Assembly: GCA_025361485.1 (NCBI GenBank)
Contig: JANYLA010000045.1
Coordinates: forward strand, 1-39,494
Length of the DNA: 39,494 nucleotides
Source of the DNA: Bacteroidales bacterium
Lineage (GTDB): Bacteria > Bacteroidota > Bacteroidia > Bacteroidales > Tenuifilaceae
Direction: 5' to 3'
The notes beneath the pieces are model-generated. The model did not search any database. It was not told where the DNA came from and worked only from the letters and a program-made list of their open reading frames with translations. This document shows positions 16,964-25,839 of the stretch, piece by piece. Each line of letters opens with the position of its first letter. Position 1 is the stretch's first letter. Made by a program: the position numbers and the translations under genes.

Positions 16964-18775
16964 ATGAAGAAGAGAAGAGAGTTGCTATTCAATGATTTAT
17001 CAATAAAGGAGATTTCATCAATCTTCTCCAATATTGATGAGCAAATCATCGATCTTCATAAGTGCTCTTCCGATGACTTTTTGGGTTTATCGACCGATTT
17101 TAAAAAGTTTTACAATCATTCAAAAGGAATTTCAGATAATGCAAACGAAATTTTTCGCCTTCTCTCAGAAGAAAGTAACAGAAAACTTTTTGCCGATTTA
17201 CAGGTACTTTACAAGGATTTGAATAAAATACAGAGCCAGTCGCGTCAAAACCTCAAAAGCACAAATATTAGTTTAAAGCATATTAAATCTTTACTTGAGC
17301 AGCTCTATATTCCAATTAAGAATCTAAAGCAGAACCTTTCCACTTTAAAGTTTTTAATTGCCAGTGTAAATCTTGGCGATTTTAACCTTAACCCACATGA
17401 TAAAACAAATTGGGATAATATAATTATCAGTAATAGCAAAATTTTGGATGTTTATAGTGAGGATAGTTTGGAATGTGAGAAACTTATTTTTGCCTTAGAA
17501 TCGGATATTTCTAAAATTTTAGACGGGTTAGAGTTCTTCTGCCAGAGTAATACCAACGCATTCGAAAATCTGCTTAATAATGTTCATTATGCAATTATAT
17601 TTTTTGCCGAAAAGCATGAAGAGGTTAAGCTTCAAATTCCAGAACTTACCCTTAAAACTGAAAATAATGCAAAGAATATTTCTGATATTATTACCAATCT
17701 TCAGTATCAGGATATAATTAGACAGAAGATAGAGCATATTCAGAAAGCTCATAATAAGATCCTACCAGAGCTTCAGGAGCTTTATGAAAAGAACTGTACC
17801 GATTCAGAAAAAGAGTCTCAACTTTTTCAGAAAGTTAAAGATATTGCAGGTTTGCAAGCAGCTATTCTTGTTAGTGCGAATAAAGAATATCAGCTAGCCA
17901 TTGAGAAGATTACTAGCAAGTTTCTTGAAATTGGAGAGGACATGGTGGGAATAACCTCAATCTGTAGCAAGCTATACAATACTCAGGAAAACCCTGATGA
18001 TTCTTATTTGGTAGGAATACTCGATAGACTCAATAACTCAGAACAAATTCTAACGAGTTTTATTGAAAGAAGCAGCTCGTATCCTGAGCAGATTAAAACG
18101 ATTAGCTTACCATTAACCAGCGCAACAAAAAGTTTAGCAAATCTGATTGAGACTAGTAATCGGTATTTTAGTTCTACTCAAAATATAATTAGTTATATCT
18201 CAGAAATTTCTAAGCAAGATTCAAGCATAAAGGCTAACCTTGATTACATTAATGATGTAAATAAAGATATTCATCAGTTTGAAACTGCAATTCAAGTTAT
18301 TTTAGCTGATATCCTAAAAAATGAGACTGAATTCTTAACACGCACAAAACAGCTGGATGAGACTATTGTTAACAACGAAATTGTAAAAAAAGCGGTTAAC
18401 AGTATAAATTCAATCCTAGAGCAGGTTGAGGACAAGGGTCAGAGCATTAATAAACTTCTAAATTTAATTATTAGTAGAAGTAGTAGCACTGTTTCTGAGA
18501 TTAAAGAATCAATTAAGCGAATCCGCTACTACGATTTATTTGATAAATCTATAACCAGCATTATAGCCGATTTGAACCATATTCATATTAAACTTAGTGG
18601 ATCCGAATATGACGAATCCCAGCGAAAAGAAAACCTTAATTCGATGAAAAGCCTTTATACAATGGATGAAGAGCATCAAATTCATAATCGAATAGTTTCG
18701 CACGATGGAGTTGATACCTCATTGGCTGAAGAATCGGAAAAATTGAAGAATACTGATGAAGTTGAACTATTTTGA
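16964..18775 (+). CDS. Coiled-coil protein with CheZ-like DxxxQ motif; candidate CheY-P phosphatase
   Basis: The 603-residue protein has no signal peptide, no membrane helix and almost all-helical composition. Near residues 245-262 it reads LQYQDIIRQKIEHI. The D250-x3-Q254 pattern matches the Asp and Gln of CheZ (FQDLTGQ) that dephosphorylate CheY-P. About 274 residues later a related helix reads RYYDLFDKSI, with the Asp but Lys in place of Gln, suggesting two similar halves of which only the first keeps both residues. It lies between a receiver gene and the STAS, CheY and CheA genes, and no cheC, cheX or classic cheZ is present. Similar motifs occur in cytoplasmic receptor-like proteins, so a scaffold role is the main alternative. 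Confidence 0.6.
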   Translation: MKKRRELLFNDLSIKEISSIFSNIDEQIIDLHKCSSDDFLGLSTDFKKFYNHSKGISDNANEIFRLLSEESNRKLFADLQVLYKDLNKIQSQSRQNLKSTNISLKHIKSLLEQLYIPIKNLKQNLSTLKFLIASVNLGDFNLNPHDKTNWDNIIISNSKILDVYSEDSLECEKLIFALESDISKILDGLEFFCQSNTNAFENLLNNVHYAIIFFAEKHEEVKLQIPELTLKTENNAKNISDIITNLQYQDIIRQKIEHIQKAHNKILPELQELYEKNCTDSEKESQLFQKVKDIAGLQAAILVSANKEYQLAIEKITSKFLEIGEDMVGITSICSKLYNTQENPDDSYLVGILDRLNNSEQILTSFIERSSSYPEQIKTISLPLTSATKSLANLIETSNRYFSSTQNIISYISEISKQDSSIKANLDYINDVNKDIHQFETAIQVILADILKNETEFLTRTKQLDETIVNNEIVKKAVNSINSILEQVEDKGQSINKLLNLIISRSSSTVSEIKESIKRIRYYDLFDKSITSIIADLNHIHIKLSGSEYDESQRKENLNSMKSLYTMDEEHQIHNRIVSHDGVDTSLAEESEKLKNTDEVELF

Positions 18776-18789
18776 ATAAAATAAATACG

Positions 18790-19125
18790 ATGGAAAAAGA
18801 GAAGAAAATACCTTTTAAGGTAACATCATCAAACGAGAGCGGAACAAAAAAAGCAGTAATTCAACTTTCTGACAATTTGTCGCTTGACCAAATGTCGGTA
18901 ATAAAATTATTAATGGTTCAAAACCTTGATAAGTTTCAGGCTTTTGAAATAAATCTAGCTGATGTTGAAACCATTGATATGGGTATTGTGCAGCTTCTTT
19001 ACTCCTTTAAATGGACTGCCGAAAGGAAATCAAAAAAGGTTCAATTTGATATTTCACTAACCGATGAGCATAAACTATTGCTCGAACATGCTGGATTTAC
19101 TGACTTAGTAAGTAATAATCAATAA
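18790..19125 (+). CDS. STAS-domain protein in the chemosensory operon
   Basis: The protein has 111 residues from the ATG at 18790. An upstream in-frame TTG at 18772 overlaps the previous stop. It is a single STAS domain like those of anti-sigma-factor antagonists. The loop normally carrying the phosphorylated Ser or Thr reads ETIDMGIVQLL, with Met at that place, so the usual phosphorylation switch looks absent. STAS genes beside cheA occur in other bacteria's alternative chemosensory clusters; their role is unclear. It is tightly spaced between the DxxxQ protein and CheY genes, so it probably binds a component of the array. Confidence 0.85.
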   Translation: MEKEKKIPFKVTSSNESGTKKAVIQLSDNLSLDQMSVIKLLMVQNLDKFQAFEINLADVETIDMGIVQLLYSFKWTAERKSKKVQFDISLTDEHKLLLEHAGFTDLVSNNQ

Positions 19126-19140
19126 TTATATAACAGAATC

Positions 19141-19506
19141 ATGGCCAAGACAATCCTTATCGTTGACGACTCAGAAAGTATTCGTGAAGTTGTCAGTTTT
19201 ACACTCGAGAACGAGGGCTATAATGTTTTAATCGCTGTTGATGGAAAAGATGCACTTAAGTATCTGGATGGGAAAGATATAGACCTTATAATTACCGATT
19301 TACACATGCCCGAAATGGATGGAATAGAGCTGATCAAAGAGGTTCGAAAAATGCCTGCCTATCAGCTAATTCCAATTCTGTTTCTAACTACTGAATCTCA
19401 GGCTACCCGAAAAATGGAGGCTAAAGAGGCTGGAGCCACAGGTTGGATAATTAAGCCATTTGTACCAGCCAAACTTATTGGAGCTTTAAACAAGGTTATA
19501 AGGTAG
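19141..19506 (+). CDS. cheY: CheY response regulator
   Basis: The 121-residue single receiver has all standard residues: D9/D10, phosphorylated D53 in LIITDLHMPEMDG, Thr in FLTTES and Lys in IIKPF. It lies 5 bp before cheA, so it is the most likely direct CheA target and the main output protein. No flagellar switch gene is nearby, so its binding partner (gliding, pilus or other machinery) cannot be named. Confidence 0.93.
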   Translation: MAKTILIVDDSESIREVVSFTLENEGYNVLIAVDGKDALKYLDGKDIDLIITDLHMPEMDGIELIKEVRKMPAYQLIPILFLTTESQATRKMEAKEAGATGWIIKPFVPAKLIGALNKVIR

Positions 19507-19511
19507 AAAAG

Positions 19512-21572
19512 ATGGACAACTTTAAGAAAAAATTTATTGAGGAAGCCACGGATCTAATTGATGGGTTGGAGAAAGCTCTTTTGCTGCTTGAACAAAACAC
19601 TGAAGATGCTGGCCTAATTCAGCAAGTATTCCGAGTAATGCATACTCTAAAAGGGAATAGCAGTATGTTTGGCTTTGAACTGATCGATCGGTATACTCAT
19701 AACCTCGAAACAGTTTACGATCTCATTCGAAGTAAGAAGCTGAAACTTTCAAGAGACGTGCTAGATGTTACTTTTGCTTCGGTTGATCATTTAAAGCAAT
19801 TGTTAGATGAAAGTAATTATAACGATGCTGATTTTATCACGCTTCATAACTCACTAATATCGCGTGTTTCGAAAATAATAAACGCCGAAATTTCTAGTGA
19901 AACTTCTGACGAATCCAGTAAAAAGGATACAACTAGCGACGCATCAAAGGAAGAGTTTACCTATTACATACGTTTTGAACCATCTAGCGATATCTTTAAG
20001 AATGGAACCAACCCGCTATACCTTATTGATGAGATTCATACACTCGGTAAAGCGAAGGTTTTTGCTCATCTTAACCGTATCCCACTTCTAAACGAGATTG
20101 ATCCGCTTCAATGCTATACCTATTGGGAAATAATTCTTGTAACAGGTTCTGATGTTGCTGCTCTAAATGAAGTATTCATTTTTGTTGAAGGTGAGTCGAA
20201 AATTGAGATTCAAAGAGTATCCGAGGAGGACTTATTGGTTGATGAATTTTTTACAACTGAATTAACTCGCATTGCTAAAATACATAAGGAAATTGGATTA
20301 GCAACAACTTTAAAGATTGCTGAAACTGCAAAAAAACGATTTTTGCAATCTAAAGCTGCTACAATTAAAAAGGAAAAGGTAGGCCTTAAGGATGCTTCAA
20401 TCACGAGCATTAGGGTATCTTCCGAAAAATTAGACTCATTGATGAACCTTGTTTCCGAATTAGTTACAACCCAAGCAAGGTTAGCGCTATACGCAGAGCA
20501 AAGCAATATACCTGAGCTAGCTAACATCTCAGAGAATGTTCAAAAGCTCTCGCGCCAGCTTCGTGATACTGCATTCAGCATTGTTCTTATTCCCATTGAG
20601 CATATGCTAACTCGTTTTCAACGATTAGTGCGTGACCTATCGAACGATTTAAAGAAGGAAGTAATTTTCATTACCGATGGTGCTGAAACTGAACTCGATA
20701 AAACGATTATCGAAAGTTTATCCGATCCTTTAATGCACATCATTCGAAATAGCCTCGATCATGGAATAGAAGAGACGCAGGAACGCATTAAAAAAGGAAA
20801 GTCGAAGCAAGGAAAAATTACCCTCAAAGCCTTTTATTCCGGTGCTAATGTACATATTCTGATAAGCGACGATGGAGCAGGAATTGATCCTGATATGATA
20901 AGAGAAAAAGCGATTACCAAGGGAATAATCTCACCCGATAAAAAGCTAACAAATAAGGAAATTCTCGATCTTGTTTTCTTGCCCGGTTTTTCAACCGCCA
21001 AAAAAATTACAGATGTTTCGGGTCGCGGAGTTGGAATGGATGTCGTTAAACGGAAAATTGCCGATATCCGGGGAGAGGTTGAAATTGAATCTGAACTCGG
21101 TATAGGAACTACTATCATAATAAAACTTCCGTTAACATTATCCATCATCGATGGATTATTAGTTAAAGTTGACGAAACGCATTATGTACTTCCTTTATCG
21201 GCAGTTGATAAGATTTATGCTGTTGATAATAAAGATATTAATGATAAATTTAATAATGTTCTTGTGCTTGAGGGTAAACAGGTTCCTTATTTCAACGTAA
21301 GAAAGGAGTTCGAACTGCCAAGTAGCGATCAAGAGATAGAACAAGTTGTTGTTGTGAACTATGAGGATAATCATGTTGGCCTTATCGTTGACTATGTTGT
21401 TGGTGAGTATCAAGCAGTATTAAAACCCCTAGGGAAGCACTATAAAAAGCAGGAAATGATATCGGGAGCTACAATCCTAGGCGATGGTTCAATCGCTTTG
21501 GTATTGGATACTAATAAAATAATAAAACTTTTTTCTCGGATAGAGGAATATAAGATTAAGAAAAACAGTTAG
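19512..21572 (+). CDS. cheA: Chemotaxis histidine kinase CheA
   Basis: The 686-residue kinase has the full CheA order. P1 (HPt) covers residues 1-110, with phospho-accepting H44 in VMHTLKGNSSMFGF. A middle domain at about 145-235, YYIRFEPS to IEIQRV, stands where P2 usually is and resembles the version found in alternative chemosensory CheAs. P3 dimerisation is at about 295-350. The P4 ATPase has HIIRNSLDHGIEE (near 410), DDGAGID (near 454) and GRGVGMDVV (near 505). P5, the CheW-like domain, runs from about 541 to the end. It would phosphorylate CheY and CheB under receptor control. Start is 5 bp after cheY and the second CheW gene follows by 36 bp. Confidence 0.97.
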   Translation: MDNFKKKFIEEATDLIDGLEKALLLLEQNTEDAGLIQQVFRVMHTLKGNSSMFGFELIDRYTHNLETVYDLIRSKKLKLSRDVLDVTFASVDHLKQLLDESNYNDADFITLHNSLISRVSKIINAEISSETSDESSKKDTTSDASKEEFTYYIRFEPSSDIFKNGTNPLYLIDEIHTLGKAKVFAHLNRIPLLNEIDPLQCYTYWEIILVTGSDVAALNEVFIFVEGESKIEIQRVSEEDLLVDEFFTTELTRIAKIHKEIGLATTLKIAETAKKRFLQSKAATIKKEKVGLKDASITSIRVSSEKLDSLMNLVSELVTTQARLALYAEQSNIPELANISENVQKLSRQLRDTAFSIVLIPIEHMLTRFQRLVRDLSNDLKKEVIFITDGAETELDKTIIESLSDPLMHIIRNSLDHGIEETQERIKKGKSKQGKITLKAFYSGANVHILISDDGAGIDPDMIREKAITKGIISPDKKLTNKEILDLVFLPGFSTAKKITDVSGRGVGMDVVKRKIADIRGEVEIESELGIGTTIIIKLPLTLSIIDGLLVKVDETHYVLPLSAVDKIYAVDNKDINDKFNNVLVLEGKQVPYFNVRKEFELPSSDQEIEQVVVVNYEDNHVGLIVDYVVGEYQAVLKPLGKHYKKQEMISGATILGDGSIALVLDTNKIIKLFSRIEEYKIKKNS

Positions 21573-21594
21573 AATGGTAGATATTAATAATTAT

Positions 21595-21601
21595 AAGGAG
21601 G
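21595..21601 (+). promoter_or_regulatory. Strong Shine-Dalgarno AAGGAGG before the second cheW
   Basis: A complete AAGGAGG lies 7 bp before the ATG at 21609. Most genes in this window have no such site, as is usual in Bacteroidota, so this one stands out and suggests high CheW output. Confidence 0.75.
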
Positions 21602-21608
21602 AATAATT

Positions 21609-22130
21609 ATGAACAACGAAAATCTTTCAAAAATAAACTCTTTTCTTTCGTTTAAACTTGGCGAAGAAGAATTTGCAGCACATGTTGGAAAAGTTTTAAA
21701 TATACTTGAGATGACTAAAATTACCGAAGTCCCTCGGGCTCCAGAGTATATGAAAGGGGTGATCAATCTTCGTGGAACGGTATTACCTGTTATTGATACT
21801 CGCATTAAGTTTGGAATGCCAGCAACCGAATATACCACAAATACATGTATTATAGTTTTAGATGTCGATATGGACGGCGAGTCCATTCATGTTGGGGCTC
21901 TGGTTGATTCGGTTCAAGCGGTTCTGGAGTTTGATCAAAGCCATATTATGCCAGCGCCAAGTATTGGAAGTCGCTACAGGTCAGAGTTTATCGAAGGTGT
22001 TGTTAATGTTGACGATAAGTTTATTATGCTCCTCAATATGGATGCTGTATTCTCAAGCGATGAACTTACCAAAATGCATGATAAAACGAAAGAAACTGAG
22101 GATACTGCTACTATTGTAGAAATTGAGTAA
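21609..22130 (+). CDS. cheW: CheW coupling protein, second copy
   Basis: The 173-residue single CheW domain follows cheA directly. Typical segments are VPRAPEYMKGVINLRGTVLP and VIDTR. It is a paralogue of the protein at 8559-9077, with shared GMPATE, TTNTCI and FIEG, and differs mainly at the ends and in charged surface positions. It is preceded by the only perfect Shine-Dalgarno site I noticed in the window. As the copy next to cheA it is probably the main coupling protein of the core array. Confidence 0.96.
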   Translation: MNNENLSKINSFLSFKLGEEEFAAHVGKVLNILEMTKITEVPRAPEYMKGVINLRGTVLPVIDTRIKFGMPATEYTTNTCIIVLDVDMDGESIHVGALVDSVQAVLEFDQSHIMPAPSIGSRYRSEFIEGVVNVDDKFIMLLNMDAVFSSDELTKMHDKTKETEDTATIVEIE

Positions 22131-22217
22131 ATAAATACCTTTTTAATTTTTGTAACTCAGAGATTATTATCTATACCAATAAATTCAATAATCTATAAAC
22201 ATTATTAATCAGCTATT

Positions 22218-23501
22218 ATGTTAAAATTTTTTTTTGCCTTTTGTATTACCTTTTTTTTGCTTTTCCATGTTTATGCAAATTCTTCTGATTCAACAAAAGT
22301 TGATAAGATAAAAATTGATTTTAGCGGTTTTTTTCGCGCAGATTATTGGTATGACTCTCGTCAGATTAATGATGCGGTTGATGGATTATTTATGTTATAC
22401 CCGAAAGCTCCTGATCCTGATTTTAACGGAAAAGATATTAATGCAGCACCAAGTGTAAATATGCTAGCGATGGCAACCCGATTTCGTGCTGGAATGAATA
22501 TGCCCGACCTTTTCAAAGCAAAGTCCTTAGTTTTTGTTGAGGTTGATTTTACTGGAATGGGAAGTAATGTGAGTTTTAGGTTTCGCCATGGGTATACCAA
22601 GCTTCAATGGGCGAAAAGTTCATTGCTTATTGGACTGACATGGCATCCGATGTTTATCTCAGATGTTTTTCCAACCGTAGCCAGCTTAAATACTGGCGCT
22701 CCTTTTCAGAGCTTTAATCGTAGCCCTCAAATAACTTATCAACAAAAATTGACAAAAGGTTTAACCCTTTCACTATCGGCAGTTCATCAAAGCGATAGCA
22801 AGAGTATGGGGCCTAATCCTGCACCTAATGAATCATCCTCATCATATCTTCGAAATGGGTTACTTCCTAATCTTAATGCCAATTTGCAGCTGGTTAGTGG
22901 TTCGTTTACAATAGGTGGTTCAGTCGATTACAAATCGATTAGACCAAGGTTGTATACAACATCATTGAACTCCAAACTAACGAATAAGCCTAAATATGTA
23001 ACATCAGAAAGAATCAACTCATTTTCAAGTATGGTTTACGCCAAATATCAAGGATCAAAATTGACTATCAAAGCAAAAGGTATGCTAGGTCAAAACTTAT
23101 ATGAACACTTATTATTAGGCGGTTATGCGGTAAGTAAACTAGATAGTGTAACAGGAAGGGAAACCTATACCTCAACAAACCATCTATTCCTATTCGGAAA
23201 TATTACGTATGGTAAAACGGTTCAGGTTAGTCTATTTTATGGCTATGCTAAAAACCTTGGAACTACTGATAACTTCGTAAGCAATAAGGATAGGTATTAC
23301 AGCCGAGGTATGGATATTGACCATATGTACAGAGTTTCCCCAAGTATCAGCTATATCAAGGATAGATTCCAGCTTTCGGCTGAATTTGAGTACACCGCAA
23401 CAGCTTTTGGTACAATTGATAATCTGCATAAAGGAAAAATATTAAACCCAAGTATTACCAATAATTATCGATTATTAATGGTTGCTCAGTATAATTTTTG
23501 A
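22218..23501 (+). CDS. Outer-membrane porin-like barrel, DcaP-like
   Basis: The 427-residue exported protein has a signal peptide at about residues 1-20 and ends in YNF. The first mature strands, IDFSGFFRADYWYDSRQ, then an FMLYPKAPDPDFNG stretch and later GAPFQSFNRSPQI, recall a Bacteroidota porin-like group related to DcaP. It probably forms a large barrel for small molecules; the substrate is unknown. It lies between cheW (87 bp gap) and cheR (29 bp gap) on the same strand, which is unusual for a core chemotaxis operon. The barrel call is good; the family name is tentative. Confidence 0.72.
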   Translation: MLKFFFAFCITFFLLFHVYANSSDSTKVDKIKIDFSGFFRADYWYDSRQINDAVDGLFMLYPKAPDPDFNGKDINAAPSVNMLAMATRFRAGMNMPDLFKAKSLVFVEVDFTGMGSNVSFRFRHGYTKLQWAKSSLLIGLTWHPMFISDVFPTVASLNTGAPFQSFNRSPQITYQQKLTKGLTLSLSAVHQSDSKSMGPNPAPNESSSSYLRNGLLPNLNANLQLVSGSFTIGGSVDYKSIRPRLYTTSLNSKLTNKPKYVTSERINSFSSMVYAKYQGSKLTIKAKGMLGQNLYEHLLLGGYAVSKLDSVTGRETYTSTNHLFLFGNITYGKTVQVSLFYGYAKNLGTTDNFVSNKDRYYSRGMDIDHMYRVSPSISYIKDRFQLSAEFEYTATAFGTIDNLHKGKILNPSITNNYRLLMVAQYNF

Positions 23502-23530
23502 TTATTCTTTTATTGATTTAAATGAAATAA

Positions 23531-24385
23531 ATGGTTGATCCATTATTGAACGATATATACAAAGCCGAGCTTAGCACCGATGATTTTAATAAGCTTAGCA
23601 GCTTCATCTATAATGAAAGCGGCATTAAAATGCCGCCCATTAAACGGATTATGTTGCAAAGCCGGCTTCAGAAGCGGCTAAAGGATTTGAAGATGACCTC
23701 ATTCAAGGAGTATTGCAGTTACATTTTTAGCAAAGAGGGATTGAACAATGAGATTATTCATATGCTAGATGTGGTTAGCACAAATAAAACTGATTTTTTC
23801 AGAGAACCTGTTCATTTTGATTTTCTAACTTCGCATGTGTTGCCCGAACTTGCTAGCGCATCAAAACATCGGAATATTAAAATTTGGAGTGCAGGCTGCT
23901 CTAGCGGTGAGGAACCTTATACAATAGCAATCGTACTTTATGAGTTTATGGAAAAGAATTCAAACCTCGAATTTTCGATACTCGGAACCGATATATCTAC
24001 ACAAATACTTCAAAAAGCTATAGATGCTGTTTATAAAGATGAAAGGGTCGAGGGTATACCTTTTGACCTTAAGCGAAAGTACTTTTTAAAGAGTAAGGAT
24101 CGCGAAAATCCTTCAGTTAAAATGAGTGCACAGCTTAGGGGTAGGGTTCGGTTTGAACGATTAAATTTTATGGATAAAAGCTATAGTATTCAAGAATCTT
24201 TTGATATTGTATTTTGTAGAAATGTTTTAATTTACTTCGATCGCGAAACTCAGGAAAAGGTCATTAACAAGATATGTACAAAGATTAATACTGGAGGTTA
24301 TTTTTTTCTTGGTCATTCCGAATCAATTATGAATATGGATCTTCCGTTAAGACAAATAAAACCAACGATTTTTCAAAAAATATAA
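23531..24385 (+). CDS. cheR: Chemoreceptor methyltransferase CheR
   Basis: The 284-residue protein methylates receptor Glu residues using S-adenosylmethionine. An N-terminal helical domain (residues 10-85) is followed by the methyltransferase fold with WSAGCSSGEEPYTIAI, LGTDIS and IVFCRNVLIYFD. In the beta-subdomain the loop reads SKDRENPSV and lacks the Gly-x-Gly found in CheRs that bind a receptor tail pentapeptide. Methylation here may therefore not need the receptors' NYESF or AFEKY tails. It opens a CheR, pseudokinase, CheD, CheB run, 29 bp after the porin-like gene. Confidence 0.96.
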   Translation: MVDPLLNDIYKAELSTDDFNKLSSFIYNESGIKMPPIKRIMLQSRLQKRLKDLKMTSFKEYCSYIFSKEGLNNEIIHMLDVVSTNKTDFFREPVHFDFLTSHVLPELASASKHRNIKIWSAGCSSGEEPYTIAIVLYEFMEKNSNLEFSILGTDISTQILQKAIDAVYKDERVEGIPFDLKRKYFLKSKDRENPSVKMSAQLRGRVRFERLNFMDKSYSIQESFDIVFCRNVLIYFDRETQEKVINKICTKINTGGYFFLGHSESIMNMDLPLRQIKPTIFQKI

Positions 24386-24434
24386 CTGTGATTTAAGCAA
24401 TCAAATGCAATAATAAATTCTAATAATACTACCT

Positions 24435-25334
24435 ATGGATAAGCAAATATCTGACGAAGAATTATTAGCAGAGCTGAAGCAACGGTTTGAGGAGAATAAA
24501 AGAGCGCTTCTTGACCTTCAAAGCTTAAATGAAGAGCTAATTATTGTGAATAAAAAGTTAGAGGATTCGGAGTCTTTAAAAAGCCATTTCGTATCAAATA
24601 TTACCAATGAGATAATAAATCCATTCACTTCAATTCTTGGCCTTTCAAAAGCAATACTTTCTGTTGATAAAGAGAACTGGAAGAGAGTGTTCTCAATGAT
24701 TGCGCTCATTCACTCTGAGGCGTTTAGCCTCGATTTTCAATTCCGAAATATATTTGTTGCAGCAAAAATTGAAGCAGGAGATATTTACCCCGAAATTTTT
24801 ACAGTTGATATTAAGAACCTTATCGATAGCGTAATCGAGTCTTTTAAGTATGAAGCAAAGAAAAAACATGTTACTATAAATGTTACACACTGCGAATCTG
24901 TTAATAAAGATAAACTCTTTGTATTTAAAACCGATCCTGAAAAGTTTAAACTAATCTTTGCAAATCTACTTCGCAATGCCATTAACTTTAGCTACGAAAG
25001 TGGTAAAATTGATATTAATCTCTGCTTGGTTGACGGCAGTTTGAGCTTATGCGTGAAGGATTATGGAATTGGTATATCAAAAGAGAACCATGCAATTATT
25101 TTCGATCGCTTTAACCGTCTCGATTCAGGAATTAACTCAATAAACAGAGGGCATGGCCTTGGGCTATCGGTATCAAAAGCAATAATCGACCTTTTAAAAG
25201 GCCGAATCGAGATTGAGAGCGAAACAGGAAAAGGCGCTAGTTTTACGCTAATAATTCCTGAATCGATTGAGGCCTCTGAGGGATTTGCATCCGATGCTAA
25301 CGAGGCTTTTTTTAACGATTTTGATAAGTTTTAA
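24435..25334 (+). CDS. Histidine-kinase-like protein lacking the phospho-accepting His
   Basis: The soluble 299-residue protein has an N-terminal coiled coil (1-50), a HisKA-like helix pair and a full ATPase domain. In the H-box, the usual SHEIRTP is TNEIINP, with Asn58 (AAT, 24606-24608) in place of His. The ATPase motifs look intact: NLLRNAINFS, DYGIGIS and GHGLGLSVSK. It may therefore bind ATP but not phosphorylate itself in the normal way. It has no sensor or receiver domain. It sits 49 bp after cheR and 9 bp before cheD, so it belongs to the operon. It may regulate the array or form heterodimers with another kinase; the function is unknown. Confidence 0.88.
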   Translation: MDKQISDEELLAELKQRFEENKRALLDLQSLNEELIIVNKKLEDSESLKSHFVSNITNEIINPFTSILGLSKAILSVDKENWKRVFSMIALIHSEAFSLDFQFRNIFVAAKIEAGDIYPEIFTVDIKNLIDSVIESFKYEAKKKHVTINVTHCESVNKDKLFVFKTDPEKFKLIFANLLRNAINFSYESGKIDINLCLVDGSLSLCVKDYGIGISKENHAIIFDRFNRLDSGINSINRGHGLGLSVSKAIIDLLKGRIEIESETGKGASFTLIIPESIEASEGFASDANEAFFNDFDKF

Positions 25335-25343
25335 GGGATATAA

Positions 25344-25817
25344 ATGGATAGCTATCAGCAACATTTTCTTTATCCGTCAACTTTGTATGCTAGTAACTCA
25401 CCATCCTTGGTAACTACAATTCTAGGTTCGTGCGTTGCAGTTTGTTTATTTGATCCTGAGCTTAAAATAGGTGGAATAAACCATTATATGCTACCGCTTT
25501 GGAATGGGCATGGGTTAGCAAGTCCAAAGTATGGTAGTATTGCAAATGAAAAGCTGTTGGAAAAACTATATCATCTGGGTTCAAAGCATGAAAATATTAT
25601 TGCTAAAGTTTTTGGAGGTGGTGAGATTATCGATAATACAATAAAGCAGTTTAATATAGGTGAACGCAATATTATTATTGCTTTTGAAATGCTTCAGCGT
25701 CTTAACGTACCTGTTTTAGCAAAAAGCGTAGGAGGGAAGTTCGGTCGTAGAATAGAGTATAATACTGCTACTGGCGAAGTTAAACATCGATTTATTGAAC
25801 GAACTATTTCATTGTAG
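25344..25817 (+). CDS. cheD: Chemoreceptor glutamine deamidase CheD
   Basis: The 157-residue protein has the CheD active site: C30 in TILGSCVAVCLFD, H47 in GGINHYMLP and a Thr at 24. It converts receptor Gln to Glu at methylation sites. In Gram-positive systems CheD also works with CheC, but no CheC is present here. The C-terminal part includes AKVFGGGE and SVGGKFGRRI, as usual. Start is 9 bp after the pseudokinase; CheB follows by 22 bp. Confidence 0.96.
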   Translation: MDSYQQHFLYPSTLYASNSPSLVTTILGSCVAVCLFDPELKIGGINHYMLPLWNGHGLASPKYGSIANEKLLEKLYHLGSKHENIIAKVFGGGEIIDNTIKQFNIGERNIIIAFEMLQRLNVPVLAKSVGGKFGRRIEYNTATGEVKHRFIERTISL

Positions 25818-25839
25818 TTAGAAAGTTAATTAAAGTTGT

